Shown here: positions 15,297 through 22,446 of the stretch, piece by piece
How the letters are laid out: each line of letters begins with the position of its first letter
Numbering within the stretch: the first letter of the stretch is position 1
Source: a virus
Reading direction: 5' to 3' (one strand)
Length of the DNA: 42,218 nucleotides
Virus record (IMG/VR): IMGVR_UViG_3300038701_000560
Span: 1 to 42,218 of that record
Notes under the pieces: model-generated
What the model was told of the DNA's origin: nothing
What the model saw: only the letters and a program-made list of their open reading frames with translations
Databases searched by the model: none
Program-made: the position numbers and the translations under genes

Positions 15297-15317
15297 AAGG
15301 GCAGCTAGTTACGCCCT
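15297..15317. terminator. Weak stem-loop between convergent operons
   Basis: AGGGC (15298-15302) and GCCCT (15313-15317) form a 5-bp stem between the plus-strand lysis genes and the minus-strand block. T-runs are short on both sides. Between 15181 and 15322 I see no convincing gene; the sequence contains three scattered CTTATCG copies. Confidence 0.35.
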
Positions 15318-15322
15318 ACTCT

Positions 15323-15394
15323 TTACACTTCGTCTACCACACTCAGTATAATTCTAATAATGGCAAGAATAGCTAGCATTGTCCAGAGGGTCAT
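15323..15394 (-). CDS. 23-residue membrane peptide
   Basis: Starts in an ATGA overlap with the 15391 gene and has a good SD (AAGGAG). The product MTLWTMLAILAIIRIILSVV... is one hydrophobic helix with an acidic end. Its strong SD and coupling make it credible despite its length. Function unknown. Confidence 0.5.
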   Translation of the reverse strand: MTLWTMLAILAIIRIILSVVDEV

Positions 15395-15708
15395 TCTTGC
15401 TCCTTGCGTAGTTGCTTAATCATACTTTCAGCAATGCTTTGTATTGAATATTCCCTACCACATACCCTTTGTATATAGGATGCTAAACTTTGAATCCCAG
15501 TAATCTTCTGCTCTATGGCGATTTTTTTTAGGGCATCACTTGCCTGAGTATTCCTAGCATCTTTTATTTTATAGAAAGCATCGGGCTTACCTTCTTTCAT
15601 CTCCCATGAAACTTCCATTAGCAGCTTGTTATGCGCTTCCAAATCCTTCACACGCTCACTAGCCTTTGCTAGTTGTTGCTTTAGTTTCTCTAATTCAGTC
15701 ATTATCAT
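15391..15708 (-). CDS. Coiled-coil protein, unknown
   Basis: 105 residues, starting MIMTELEKLKQQLAKASERVKDLEAHNKLL, a clear N-terminal coiled coil; the rest is helical and basic (CGREYSIQSIAESMIKQLRKEQE). The GGAGG SD is only three bases from the first ATG, so the second ATG (15702) may be the used start. It overlaps the 15695 gene. Unknown, possibly DNA-associated. Confidence 0.6.
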   Translation of the reverse strand: MIMTELEKLKQQLAKASERVKDLEAHNKLLMEVSWEMKEGKPDAFYKIKDARNTQASDALKKIAIEQKITGIQSLASYIQRVCGREYSIQSIAESMIKQLRKEQE

Positions 15709-16009
15709 TCACCTCCATATCAAAAATTAAATCGTCTACGACTTCGATAATTTTATCATTTACCGCTTTATCGTACGCTGCAATGAATTTGTTTCGAGCG
15801 TCGCACAAGTCCATTAGCGGCATAGTGCCAGGCACTAACATTGCCTCTGCCAACTCTTGTACGTCAAACTCAAGCTCATTCGCCATCAGATCATCATGCT
15901 TTACTGCGCCGTCTAAGCATTCTTGGTCTTGTGCAAAATCTTGCTTTGCTTCTTCAATCATTCTATCGCGCAATGTGTCTTCGTCTGGGTTGATGTGCAT
16001 ATCTAACAT
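15695..16009 (-). CDS. Acidic helical protein, unknown
   Basis: 104 residues, strongly acidic at both ends (NPDEDTLRDRMIEEAKQDFAQDQE; DDLIFDMEVNDND). It has an AGGAAGA SD. It is the first gene downstream of the minus-strand promoter with site E (16061-16089). Small acidic early proteins are sometimes host-takeover or DNA-mimic factors, but nothing here proves that. Confidence 0.6.
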   Translation of the reverse strand: MLDMHINPDEDTLRDRMIEEAKQDFAQDQECLDGAVKHDDLMANELEFDVQELAEAMLVPGTMPLMDLCDARNKFIAAYDKAVNDKIIEVVDDLIFDMEVNDND

Positions 16010-16060
16010 TTTTTCTTCCTAGCTGATTAAGTAACGTAACAATAGCAGCTAATTTGGGGT

Positions 16061-16089
16061 TAACATATCCGACCAGTTACATCTGTCTA
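16061..16089 (-). promoter_or_regulatory. Minus-strand promoter overlapping operator site E
   Basis: On the minus strand a -35-like TAGACA (16089-16084), 16-bp spacer and -10-like TATGTT (16067-16062) drive the 16009 gene. The 19-bp regulator site occupies 16061-16079 and covers the spacer and -10 box; its ACCAGTTA half is intact, the other half is degenerate. Eighteen bases (16062-16079) are identical to site F at 18464-18481. Confidence 0.55.
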
Positions 16090-16127
16090 AATATGTGAGC
16101 GATAACATCAACCGTCCAGCCGTTCAT
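16077..16127 (-). pseudogene. Relic of a C5 methyltransferase C-terminus
   Basis: Overlapping the stop of the GIY-YIG gene is a short frame reading MNGWTVDVIAHIFRQM. It closely resembles the motif X end of the neighbouring methyltransferase (NGFTVEVIRHILS) but is diverged from it. This looks like the leftover 3-prime end of another methyltransferase allele, displaced when the homing endonuclease and its flanks arrived. It may be translated but cannot be functional alone. Confidence 0.6.
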
Positions 16128-16765
16128 AATAATTCCCATGTAAATCCTCCTGCGCTTTTCCTCTCACCTTTAGCTGCCTTTAGTATTGTTGTTGAGTGCT
16201 TCAACCCAACTGAAAGCGCTGCTTCTTTTGCTGTACTGTAAACGACTCCGCCCTCTTTGCATCTAACTTTCGTGGCAGATGGGTTTTTGTCGCCAGATAT
16301 GGCTTTAACCCTTGCCTTGGTCATCTTTTCTATATGCTCCCTAGTTAAACTCTTACCATAAAATGAGTTCTTATTTCCGACTCTTTTCTTGGCTAAATTG
16401 GATAACTTTTCTCTTGCCTGTGGATTATCTTTGTAGAAAGCGACCCTTGACTCTCTTGCTTTTTCTATCTCCCTACTTGTCGGCTTCCTCCCTAGCATTC
16501 CTTCGCCTCCCTTTGTCATGTTGTAACCATCCCCAAAAGATCCTAACTTTAAAATCCACTTGATTTCCATTTTGTTTAGTTCGCCCTCGCTCTTGCAGAT
16601 GCATAAAACGTCTTTTTTGAAGTTCTCCTTCCCATACTTTCTTATTGCTGCTTTTATTGCCACGCCTGAGCCGTAATAAATATTTTCTATATTTTTACAT
16701 GTGTGCTTGCCTACGTAGACTTTTCCATTCAAAAGATTTGTTATTTTGTAAATATACATAAACAT
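16124..16765 (-). CDS. GIY-YIG homing endonuclease (Seg-like, free-standing)
   Basis: 213 residues from ATG 16765, chosen for its AAGGAGGT SD; the frame is open further to 16813. The N-terminus MFMYIYKITNLLNGKVYVG is the GIY-YIG signature, with downstream RKYGKENF, a Glu (KMEIKWILKL) and Asn (GYNMTKGGEG). The C-terminal half carries NUMOD3-like and intron-encoded-repeat-like DNA-binding stretches (KNSFYGKSLTREHIEKM; YSTAKEAALSVGLKHSTTILKAA). It would cut an allele of its flanking DNA to spread. It sits against the methyltransferase gene, with a relic on its far side. Confidence 0.88.
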   Translation of the reverse strand: MFMYIYKITNLLNGKVYVGKHTCKNIENIYYGSGVAIKAAIRKYGKENFKKDVLCICKSEGELNKMEIKWILKLGSFGDGYNMTKGGEGMLGRKPTSREIEKARESRVAFYKDNPQAREKLSNLAKKRVGNKNSFYGKSLTREHIEKMTKARVKAISGDKNPSATKVRCKEGGVVYSTAKEAALSVGLKHSTTILKAAKGERKSAGGFTWELL

Positions 16766-16789
16766 GGGTGGACCTCCTTTAGTCCACCC
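16766..16789 (-). promoter_or_regulatory. Hairpin that buries the homing endonuclease ribosome binding site
   Basis: A perfect 8-bp stem, GGGTGGAC and GTCCACCC (16766-16773 with 16782-16789), with an 8-base loop ends one base before the start codon at 16765. On the minus strand the loop and following stem contain AAAGGAGGT, so the SD is partly sequestered. RBS-masking hairpins are known ahead of T4 homing endonuclease genes, where they delay translation. Confidence 0.7.
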
Positions 16790-16799
16790 ATTATAATTA

Positions 16800-17702
16800 T
16801 TATGTCCACTCATTGCAAGACAGGATATGCCTTATAACTTCTACTGTAAAACCATTACCAAGCATCTTGTAACGCTGCGTGTTGCTTACGTGGTTTGTGT
16901 AATTATCATCAACTGTCTGCAACCTTTCACACTCTATTGGCGTTAGTTTGCGGTAGTCTTTGCCGCTAAAAACGTGATTGTTATGCTCCCATGAGTTACT
17001 TGTAAGTGATGGGGTTTTACCATCCACGGCGCGCAGTCCACCAGGGTTATTACCTCGAGGTTTTTGGTTTATAAAGACAAGTTTCCTGCGATTCTTTTCA
17101 AAGTAACTTTTTAGGTTGCCGCCTTTGTAATAGTTTGCATCTAGACAGTGTGATTTATCTCGGGCAACGTGGTCACTTTCAAGAATATCAGCTAACACAA
17201 TACCCTTATCCTCTGGCTGCGTTACATCCCAATTGCACCAATAATATCGCTGTCGATTCTGCGCACTGACTAACGCGCTATTAATGAAAACAGGCTCAAC
17301 GCCTAGTTGTTCACTAATAACCGCTAGGTATTCTTTTTTCATCTTCACGTTTTCAAGCATGAATTTAACGTTTGGGTTAACGCTTTTAATGTGATTCAGA
17401 ATATCCACGTATACAAAAAACAATTTGCTGCGTGGATCGTCAAAGGCCAACTGTTTTCCGGCGAAGCTAAAGCCCTGGCATGGTGAGCCGCCAATTAACA
17501 AATCAATCGATGCCCAATTAATGTCCCACTCACGCCACGCTGTTACATCGCCAAGCTGCACAGTATCAGGGTAATTGGCTTGCGTTACCTTGATGGCGTA
17601 TTTATCCAACTCTGATGCGTAGTATTTTGATGGCTTAACGCCAATACGGTTTAACGCAATCTGACCACATGACATTCCGTCAAATAAACTTAACACTTTC
17701 AT
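16800..17702 (-). CDS. C5 cytosine DNA methyltransferase
   Basis: 300 residues from ATG 17702, preferred because it gives the usual MKVLSLFDGMSCG start and an ATGA overlap with the upstream stop; an in-frame ATG lies at 17711. Motif I (LFDGMSCG), motif IV with catalytic Cys (GGSPCQGFS, about 70-79), motif VI (LENV), motif VIII (QNRQR, about 148-152) and motif X (GNGFTVEVIRH) are all present. No cognate restriction gene is adjacent, so it is probably an orphan that protects phage DNA. Short target-recognition region. Confidence 0.9.
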   Translation of the reverse strand: MKVLSLFDGMSCGQIALNRIGVKPSKYYASELDKYAIKVTQANYPDTVQLGDVTAWREWDINWASIDLLIGGSPCQGFSFAGKQLAFDDPRSKLFFVYVDILNHIKSVNPNVKFMLENVKMKKEYLAVISEQLGVEPVFINSALVSAQNRQRYYWCNWDVTQPEDKGIVLADILESDHVARDKSHCLDANYYKGGNLKSYFEKNRRKLVFINQKPRGNNPGGLRAVDGKTPSLTSNSWEHNNHVFSGKDYRKLTPIECERLQTVDDNYTNHVSNTQRYKMLGNGFTVEVIRHILSCNEWT

Positions 17703-17872
17703 TTCAACCATTTTCTATTAACACAACTCAAATAACCACTGCCGCACAACCTATAATAACCAAGCGCTTCTAGAACCTCTGTAGGCACAATCAGCATATA
17801 ACTCGACTGATTGCGCATACATTGATTTAAAACTTCCTGAGCGGCTCTCATGTCGCTGTAGTGGTCAGACAC
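17699..17872 (-). CDS. Small protein upstream of the methyltransferase
   Basis: 57 residues from GTG 17872 with an AGGAG SD. The start overlaps the stop of the HTH gene by eight bases and the stop overlaps the methyltransferase ATG. Sequence MSDHYSDMRAAQEVLNQC... to GSGYLSCVNRKWLK, with three further cysteines. Overlaps on both sides support it as a real, coupled gene. Function unknown. Confidence 0.6.
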   Translation of the reverse strand: MSDHYSDMRAAQEVLNQCMRNQSSYMLIVPTEVLEALGYYRLCGSGYLSCVNRKWLK

Positions 17873-18074
17873 GGTGCAAACTCCTGGTAAGCCTATACGC
17901 CCGCATGTTTTTAAGCCTTTCGACTTTACCCTTATAGATAAGCTCCCTCACTCTTGAGTTCGCACCACCTACGCTAATACCTAAGTTTTTTGCGATAATG
18001 CTTAAAGATGGAAAGTTATCATTTTCGCGTATAAATTCGCGGATAAAGTTTATTGTATCTTGCTCGTTTTTCAT
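17865..18074 (-). CDS. LexA-like winged-helix DNA-binding protein
   Basis: 69 residues. INFIREFIRENDNFPSLSIIAKNLGISVGGANSRVRELIYKGKVERLKNMRAYRL closely follows the LexA N-terminal winged helix (recognition helix around VGGANSRVREL); there is no protease domain. It is one of the candidates to bind the eight-site operator family. Its message carries a long structured leader (18092-18219). Acts in the cytoplasm on DNA. Confidence 0.75.
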   Translation of the reverse strand: MKNEQDTINFIREFIRENDNFPSLSIIAKNLGISVGGANSRVRELIYKGKVERLKNMRAYRLTRSLHRV

Positions 18075-18091
18075 TTTTCCGTCCTGTTATT

Positions 18092-18219
18092 CGCTTTGGT
18101 GTGTGGCTTTGTGCAAAACCGTCATGGACAATAACTCAGTTAAAGCTACCCATTGGTTGATTGCGTAGAGTAAAATACCCGTTTAAAGCCACACCCAAAG
18201 CGCACCGCTTACGGCGGTG
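18092..18219 (-). ncRNA. Structured leader RNA candidate upstream of the winged-helix gene
   Basis: An 18-19 base inverted repeat with one bulge (18092-18110 against 18185-18202; arms begin CGCTTTGG) encloses about 74 bases. Next to it, 18203-18208 and 18214-18219 form a 6-bp CACCGC/GCGGTG hairpin. No open frame of note fits here. The element ends 17 bases before the start codon at 18074, so it could be a cis-regulatory leader or a processed RNA. Confidence 0.5.
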
Positions 18220-18233
18220 AGTCGGTTTAACTT

Positions 18234-18413
18234 TTAATCACTCTCCTTTTCACCTACAGCGCATGTTTGCAACTTAATTCCAATTGACTGTTGGCATTTT
18301 TCTAGCGCCTCCATTGCATTCTCAGCTTTGCATCTGTATTGCATCTCTGTATCGCCATTCAAATAATAAACGGTATGGGTGTAATTATTCATAATCTTAT
18401 CTAAAACTGTCAT
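18234..18413 (-). CDS. Small protein downstream of site F
   Basis: 59 residues from ATG 18413, with a strong SD (AGGAG). MTVLDKIMNNYTHTVYYLNG... EMQYRCKAENAMEALEKCQQ is a compact alpha/beta sequence. It is the first gene after operator site F and its likely minus-strand promoter. Function unknown. Confidence 0.6.
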   Translation of the reverse strand: MTVLDKIMNNYTHTVYYLNGDTEMQYRCKAENAMEALEKCQQSIGIKLQTCAVGEKESD

Positions 18414-18462
18414 ATCTATCTCCTGTTAATTGATTCACACACAATACAACAAAACAATGCTG

Positions 18463-18481
18463 CAACATATCCGACCAGTTA
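18463..18481 (-). promoter_or_regulatory. Operator site F with -10-like box
   Basis: The 19-bp regulator site has an intact ACCAGTTA half and a degenerate partner. On the minus strand TATGTT (18469-18464) can serve as -10, but the -35 region is poor, suggesting dependence on an activator. The first three bases of the minus-strand site are the stop codon of the 18479 gene. Eighteen bases match site E exactly. Confidence 0.5.
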
Positions 18482-18613
18482 GTCGTTCTTATCAGCTAAA
18501 CACATAAGCAGCATAAACGAAAGAAACCAAGCATTAGAGCTAAGGTACGCCAAAGCCACAGCAAGAAAGCATGTTCCAGCGAATACTACTGAGTTATAAA
18601 GCCACCTATTCAT
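18479..18613 (-). CDS. 44-residue two-helix membrane protein
   Basis: Starts as ATGA overlap with the 18610 gene. MNRWLYNSVVFAGTCFLAVA LAYLSS followed by NAWFLSFMLLMCLADKND suggests two short membrane helices. One of several tiny membrane proteins in this block. Unknown function. Confidence 0.5.
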   Translation of the reverse strand: MNRWLYNSVVFAGTCFLAVALAYLSSNAWFLSFMLLMCLADKND

Positions 18614-18774
18614 GCCTCATAAACCCCGCTATCAGCAACTTTGTCATAATGCAAAGCCTCGCCACCATTCTGACCAATTCGATTTATCCGCTCATCGCTA
18701 GGCCATTCTTTTGCTTCCTGCTCAATTTCCCTGCGCTGCATAAGCTCAGCGCACGGCTTTTCTGTTGTTGTCAT
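18610..18774 (-). CDS. Small soluble protein, unknown
   Basis: 54 residues from ATG 18774 with SD AAGGTGA. MTTTEKPCAELMQRREIEQE... WPSDERINRIGQNGGEALHYD is charged and soluble. Coupled to the following membrane peptide through ATGA. No family recognised. Confidence 0.55.
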   Translation of the reverse strand: MTTTEKPCAELMQRREIEQEAKEWPSDERINRIGQNGGEALHYDKVADSGVYEA

Positions 18775-18836
18775 TTGTCACCTTTAACTCTTGACGATAT
18801 ATCAAAGCATATAGCTAATATTGCGAGTGAGTAAAG

Positions 18837-18935
18837 CTATGCACTATCGACATCCATAATAAATATGTCACTTAATAGAAGAGCTAAAAGCAAAATAGAG
18901 CAAATATTAGAAAGGTATCTGTCAAATTTTCTCAC
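18837..18935 (-). CDS. 32-residue single-pass membrane peptide
   Basis: GTG 18935 overlaps the stop of the 18932 gene (GTGA). The peptide has a basic start (MRKFDRYLSN) and a hydrophobic helix (ICSILLLALLLSDIFIM). Expression depends on coupling, since no separate SD stands out. Unknown function. Confidence 0.4.
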   Translation of the reverse strand: MRKFDRYLSNICSILLLALLLSDIFIMDVDSA

Positions 18936-19132
18936 AACTTTACCCCCATTTTGATTAGGTCATCAGCGGTAAATCCAGACGCCTTTAACTTTATAAGGCT
19001 GTCAATATCTGTTCCTTTATTTCCCTCTACTGGATTAGGAATATTGATACCTGCCCCTACTTGACCAATGTAAATTCCAGTTGAATCTTCTATATTCCCA
19101 TTTGTGTCGTCATAATAAACTAAGTGTTTCAC
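18932..19132 (-). CDS. Hypothetical protein, 66 residues
   Basis: GTG start with AAGGAG SD. Beta-rich N-terminus (KHLVYYDDTNGNIEDSTGIYIGQ) and a helical C-terminus (SLIKLKASGFTADDLIKMGV). It begins two bases after the upstream stop, so it is in the recombination operon. Function unknown. Confidence 0.55.
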   Translation of the reverse strand: MKHLVYYDDTNGNIEDSTGIYIGQVGAGINIPNPVEGNKGTDIDSLIKLKASGFTADDLIKMGVKL

Positions 19133-19133
19133 A

Positions 19134-19385
19134 TCATTCTCCTTTGGCGCATAGCGCCTTTTCTTTTACTAGTTTTCTTGCCAATGGCAAAACATCATCG
19201 CGCCATGCTGAATCTATTAATCCAGCCATATCTTTTCTTTTTTCCGCTGGCGCTTTAACTATCTGCATAGCTAAGTTGTAGACCGCCAATTCAAACCAAG
19301 TCTGAACATCAGGATGCGCATCTGGTACAGCTAGCTCGCCTTTAAAGATAGCGTCAATTTGATTTGATTGCTCAATTCTTTCCAC
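19134..19385 (-). CDS. Hypothetical helical protein, 83 residues
   Basis: GTG start with a distant GGAGG; it overlaps the VRR-NUC gene by 55 bases in another frame. Helical, ending KLVKEKALCAKGE. No recognisable domain. It belongs to the recombination operon by position. Confidence 0.5.
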   Translation of the reverse strand: MERIEQSNQIDAIFKGELAVPDAHPDVQTWFELAVYNLAMQIVKAPAEKRKDMAGLIDSAWRDDVLPLARKLVKEKALCAKGE

Positions 19386-19756
19386 TCTTCTATTGCCTCC
19401 AACATTGCCTTATAACCGAACGCGACGCAGACAAAAGCGCCCGAATCTTTTGCGTTTTCTAAATATTCTATTTGCCCATCCTGCCAAGTGCTTTTTGTGT
19501 GGTCTTGTCTTTTCAGCTCACCAACGAAGCAAGGTAGGCCAGGTATGATGACATCGCTTGCCCCTTTTGTTTGGCCTTCGGCTTTATGGCGAGAAACTTG
19601 GCTGTATGTTTTCTTGCCCTCGTTTCTTGGATGTATGGCATGTGGGAATTCCCCTCTTATTTGATTAAATAACGTTATTTGCTCTGCACTTTCTAGCGGA
19701 CATTTGCCGCGAAACGACATATCGCCGTAGCTAGACAACCATTTCGGTATCTTCAT
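19331..19756 (-). CDS. VRR-NUC domain nuclease
   Basis: 141 residues. The core Glu...GASDVIIPG...FVGELKRQ...TWQDGQIEYL matches the VRR-NUC fold (PD-(D/E)XK superfamily): Asp in SDV, Glu-x-Lys in ELKR and Gln in the DGQIEYL helix. Such phage nucleases act on branched or flapped DNA during replication and recombination. A good SD (GAGGGG) lies in the end of the helicase gene, which it overlaps by 26 bases. Confidence 0.8.
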   Translation of the reverse strand: MKIPKWLSSYGDMSFRGKCPLESAEQITLFNQIRGEFPHAIHPRNEGKKTYSQVSRHKAEGQTKGASDVIIPGLPCFVGELKRQDHTKSTWQDGQIEYLENAKDSGAFVCVAFGYKAMLEAIEEWKELSNQIKLTLSLKAS

Positions 19757-21560
19757 AATTGTACCCCTCTATTCTGTAAAATTTTGAACCTTTAGACTCT
19801 CTATAAGCCTTAATATTGATTGGCCTAGTTGCATTACCATCCCAGTATTCCTCTATGTAATCCTGTGGCTCTTCAATCACTTTTCCTATTGTGGCATTGC
19901 AAAAATCAACCCACTCCCTGCGCATTGACAGCATATAGTAAACGTCAAAGCTTCGGCAGTCTGTTACGTATGTAACGCGTATCACTTCGTTCCCTCTTTT
20001 GCTCGTTGACAGCCTAACATTCCATGACAGCACTTTATCGACTGTTGCAGTGTATGGGTCTTTTTTAATTTTGGCGAATTCTATTTTTAGCTTTTCGTTA
20101 GGGTCAACCAGCTCGCCTTTACACTCCTCGCAAAACCTAGCGGCTATATCGTTTTCATGCCCGCAATCTTCGCACAACTTGTGTGACCATCTATATTCGC
20201 AACGCTCACTTACGCCTCGAACAATTGACTGCCCAAAACAACGGCGACCAAAATGCGCGGGCATAGGCTGCTCATCGTCGTTTAGTATTCTGTCACCGCT
20301 CAAATCAACAAAATAACCGTTATCGTCAACGTTAAAGCCTTCATCATTAGGGCGCAACTTAAATAAGTTGGTCGTGCAGCATGAAGGGCATATAACCTCT
20401 ACTGGCTCGCTTTCTCCTGTCCCACCGGAAAACCTAATTTCAGGATTAAATAAATCACCGTCAGGGCAATGGTTTTCTATATTTTCTGCATAGTCCAGCA
20501 CTAGGCAATCATTTTTACCGTCGTACAGGCGCAGCCCTCGACCTATCATTTGCTGCAACAAGCTAACTGACTCGGTTCTACGCAATAACGCCACCACGTC
20601 GATATGGGGCGCATCAAACCCCGTTGTTAATACCTGGATATTAACGAAATACTTAAAATTTTGCGCTTTGAAATCATTTATTAGTTGCTCGCGCTCTTTT
20701 TTTCCTGCCTTGCCCGTTAACACTCTGCTATTTTTAGGTGGTAGTGATTCCATTATCTCGTTAGCGTGGGCGTGACTAGCGCAAAATATTATTACGCCCC
20801 TGCGGTTGCGGCTCTTCTCTACTATGTCAGCAACTATCTTTGAAGTTAACCGACCTTTACCTTCAAAAGCCTGCTCCTGGCTTTCTTTTGTGAACTGGCC
20901 AATGCTGTTTGCCTCAAGCGCTGTTGTATCATAATGCGCAATAACGTCAGGGTCAGCATGCGGCTGTGTCAGATAGCCTCTATCAATCAGAAGTTGAGCA
21001 GGTACACGATAAATCAACTTATTAAAATAAGGATCTCTAGTTTCCCACTCCTCGACTGGCGTACCATCTTCTCTGTATTGGTATATGTAGCCTGTACCAA
21101 GGCGGTAAGGCGTAGCAGTTAATCCTAAAGCGCGCAATTTAGGGTTTTGCTTTTTGATGTGCGCAATAATCTTTTTAATGCTTGGTGTTATGCGGTGGCA
21201 TTCATCTAAAACAATGAAAGCAAATCTACTGCAAAACTTTTCTATACTGTTAAGCACAGTTAGCTCAGTAGCAAAAACAACATCATGCTTTAGCGACTTT
21301 TGTCCAGCGCTACCACTGAATATGCTTGCTGGATTTCCAGTTGCTAAAAACTTTTCGCGGTTTTGCTCTATAAGTTCTTTCGACGGAGCTAAGCAAAGCA
21401 CCTTTTTACCGCTTGCTTTGCTTGCCCATTCAGCTAACGCCGCGACTATATGGCTTTTACCTGCTCCCGTTGCCAGGTCAAGCACGCCAAATTCAAAAGA
21501 TTGTTTAAGCCACTCAATAGACTTATCAAGCGCCTCCTGTTGATAGTCGCGTAATGGCAT
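19731..21560 (-). CDS. Superfamily 2 helicase (RadD-like)
   Basis: 609 residues from ATG 21560, the typical MPLRDYQQEA start; the frame is open to 21617 but that would overlap the exonuclease. Q motif RDYQQ, Walker A TGAGKS (31-36), DECH (119-122), LTATPYR and IGRGLR motifs are present. The C-terminal part has two zinc-ribbon-like Cys clusters (CPSCC; CEDCGHENDIAARFCEEC). This matches the E. coli RadD/YejH family, which acts in double-strand break repair and recombination. It lies between nuclease genes. Confidence 0.85.
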   Translation of the reverse strand: MPLRDYQQEALDKSIEWLKQSFEFGVLDLATGAGKSHIVAALAEWASKASGKKVLCLAPSKELIEQNREKFLATGNPASIFSGSAGQKSLKHDVVFATELTVLNSIEKFCSRFAFIVLDECHRITPSIKKIIAHIKKQNPKLRALGLTATPYRLGTGYIYQYREDGTPVEEWETRDPYFNKLIYRVPAQLLIDRGYLTQPHADPDVIAHYDTTALEANSIGQFTKESQEQAFEGKGRLTSKIVADIVEKSRNRRGVIIFCASHAHANEIMESLPPKNSRVLTGKAGKKEREQLINDFKAQNFKYFVNIQVLTTGFDAPHIDVVALLRRTESVSLLQQMIGRGLRLYDGKNDCLVLDYAENIENHCPDGDLFNPEIRFSGGTGESEPVEVICPSCCTTNLFKLRPNDEGFNVDDNGYFVDLSGDRILNDDEQPMPAHFGRRCFGQSIVRGVSERCEYRWSHKLCEDCGHENDIAARFCEECKGELVDPNEKLKIEFAKIKKDPYTATVDKVLSWNVRLSTSKRGNEVIRVTYVTDCRSFDVYYMLSMRREWVDFCNATIGKVIEEPQDYIEEYWDGNATRPINIKAYRESKGSKFYRIEGYNYEDTEMVV

Positions 21561-21561
21561 G

Positions 21562-22401
21562 TTACGAAATCCTCCAATACTCGCTATCTTTCCCGCGATA
21601 AACTTCAAGGTCCGCATTAGGCGCTAATTCTTTAAGCGCTTTTTGGTAACTTATATTTCCTTTTTTCGCAACACGCGTGACAGTGATATCTCCTATTTTA
21701 CCGCCTTTTCCGTCAGTGGCGTTTATTAGCGCCTCTTTCGCCTCTTCCATTTCCACTTTTGCCACTTCTAACGCTGCCTTTGCTAACTTGTAGCGCTTGG
21801 AGAACTCGCCACCGTCGATGTGTTTCCATGCGTTATGATCGCGCTCGTTTAAGTATTCCGCATAAAACTCGCGCAGCTTTGGAAGGTTTTCGTTAATCCA
21901 TTCTGGGTCAAACGGCACATACTCGCTTTGGTTGCCGTGTGGCGACCATTGAAAAAAGTAGCATCCAACACGCTCAGTAACTAGCAACTGTATTTGAATC
22001 TGCGCATAGTAGTGCGGTTGCTCATCGATAGACTTAAAAATTGTAGGGCTTTGATTGCGCAATCCATACGGGCATTTTATTTCCAGCAATTCATCATCGC
22101 CAACATACCCGTCAGGGCTAGCGCCCAGCCAATCTTCATCCCACTGAACAAATGGTGCGTCTTCTACGTCGTGGCCTGTCGTGATTTCAAAATCAGCTTT
22201 TGCGGTTTCTTCCATCACTGTACCCCATTGGGTTGCAGCGTTGCCAGTAAACTCATTTGCCTGGTTATGGTAAGAGCGCACCATCGAGCGCATAACATCA
22301 TCTCGACTCATGTATGGCGCATAACCTAAAATAGCCCCTACAACCGAACCCGTGATTCTGCCTTTTCTGGCCTTAAACCATTCATCACTTCGTTGTTCCA
22401 T
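21562..22401 (-). CDS. YqaJ/lambda-Exo-type exonuclease
   Basis: 279 residues. RSDEWFKARKGRITGS at the start, ASPDGYVGDDELLEIKCPYG with catalytic Asp97 and Glu107-x-Lys109, and HYYAQIQIQL are classic YqaJ recombinase-nuclease motifs. It would degrade 5-prime strands to expose single-stranded DNA for the Sak4-like annealase encoded upstream. A terminator-like attenuator separates it from the SSB-like gene. Confidence 0.88.
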   Translation of the reverse strand: MEQRSDEWFKARKGRITGSVVGAILGYAPYMSRDDVMRSMVRSYHNQANEFTGNAATQWGTVMEETAKADFEITTGHDVEDAPFVQWDEDWLGASPDGYVGDDELLEIKCPYGLRNQSPTIFKSIDEQPHYYAQIQIQLLVTERVGCYFFQWSPHGNQSEYVPFDPEWINENLPKLREFYAEYLNERDHNAWKHIDGGEFSKRYKLAKAALEVAKVEMEEAKEALINATDGKGGKIGDITVTRVAKKGNISYQKALKELAPNADLEVYRGKDSEYWRIS

Positions 22402-22412
22402 ATCACATCTCC

Positions 22413-22440
22413 TGAAAAAATAAAGGGCGGCGAACCGCCC
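22413..22440 (-). terminator. Intrinsic terminator or attenuator inside the recombination operon
   Basis: Minus strand: GGGCGG, loop TTCG, CCGCCC (22440-22425), followed by a T-rich run to 22413. This is a textbook rho-independent structure directly after the SSB-like stop codon, yet genes on the same strand continue downstream. Confidence 0.85.
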
Positions 22441-22446
22441 GTTAAA

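Noticed and set aside
15117-15308. 63-residue plus-strand frame overlapping the XhlA-like gene end
   Set aside because: No SD, starts within the membrane segment of the known frame, and composition looks like random basic sequence.
15666-16022. 118-residue plus-strand frame opposite two minus-strand genes
   Set aside because: Ser-rich shadow of acidic coding sequence, no SD, antisense to two coupled genes.
16765-16813. Longer start at 16813 for the GIY-YIG protein
   Set aside because: It would add 16 residues encoded by the SD hairpin; ATG 16765 has the SD and the normal GIY-YIG N-terminus.
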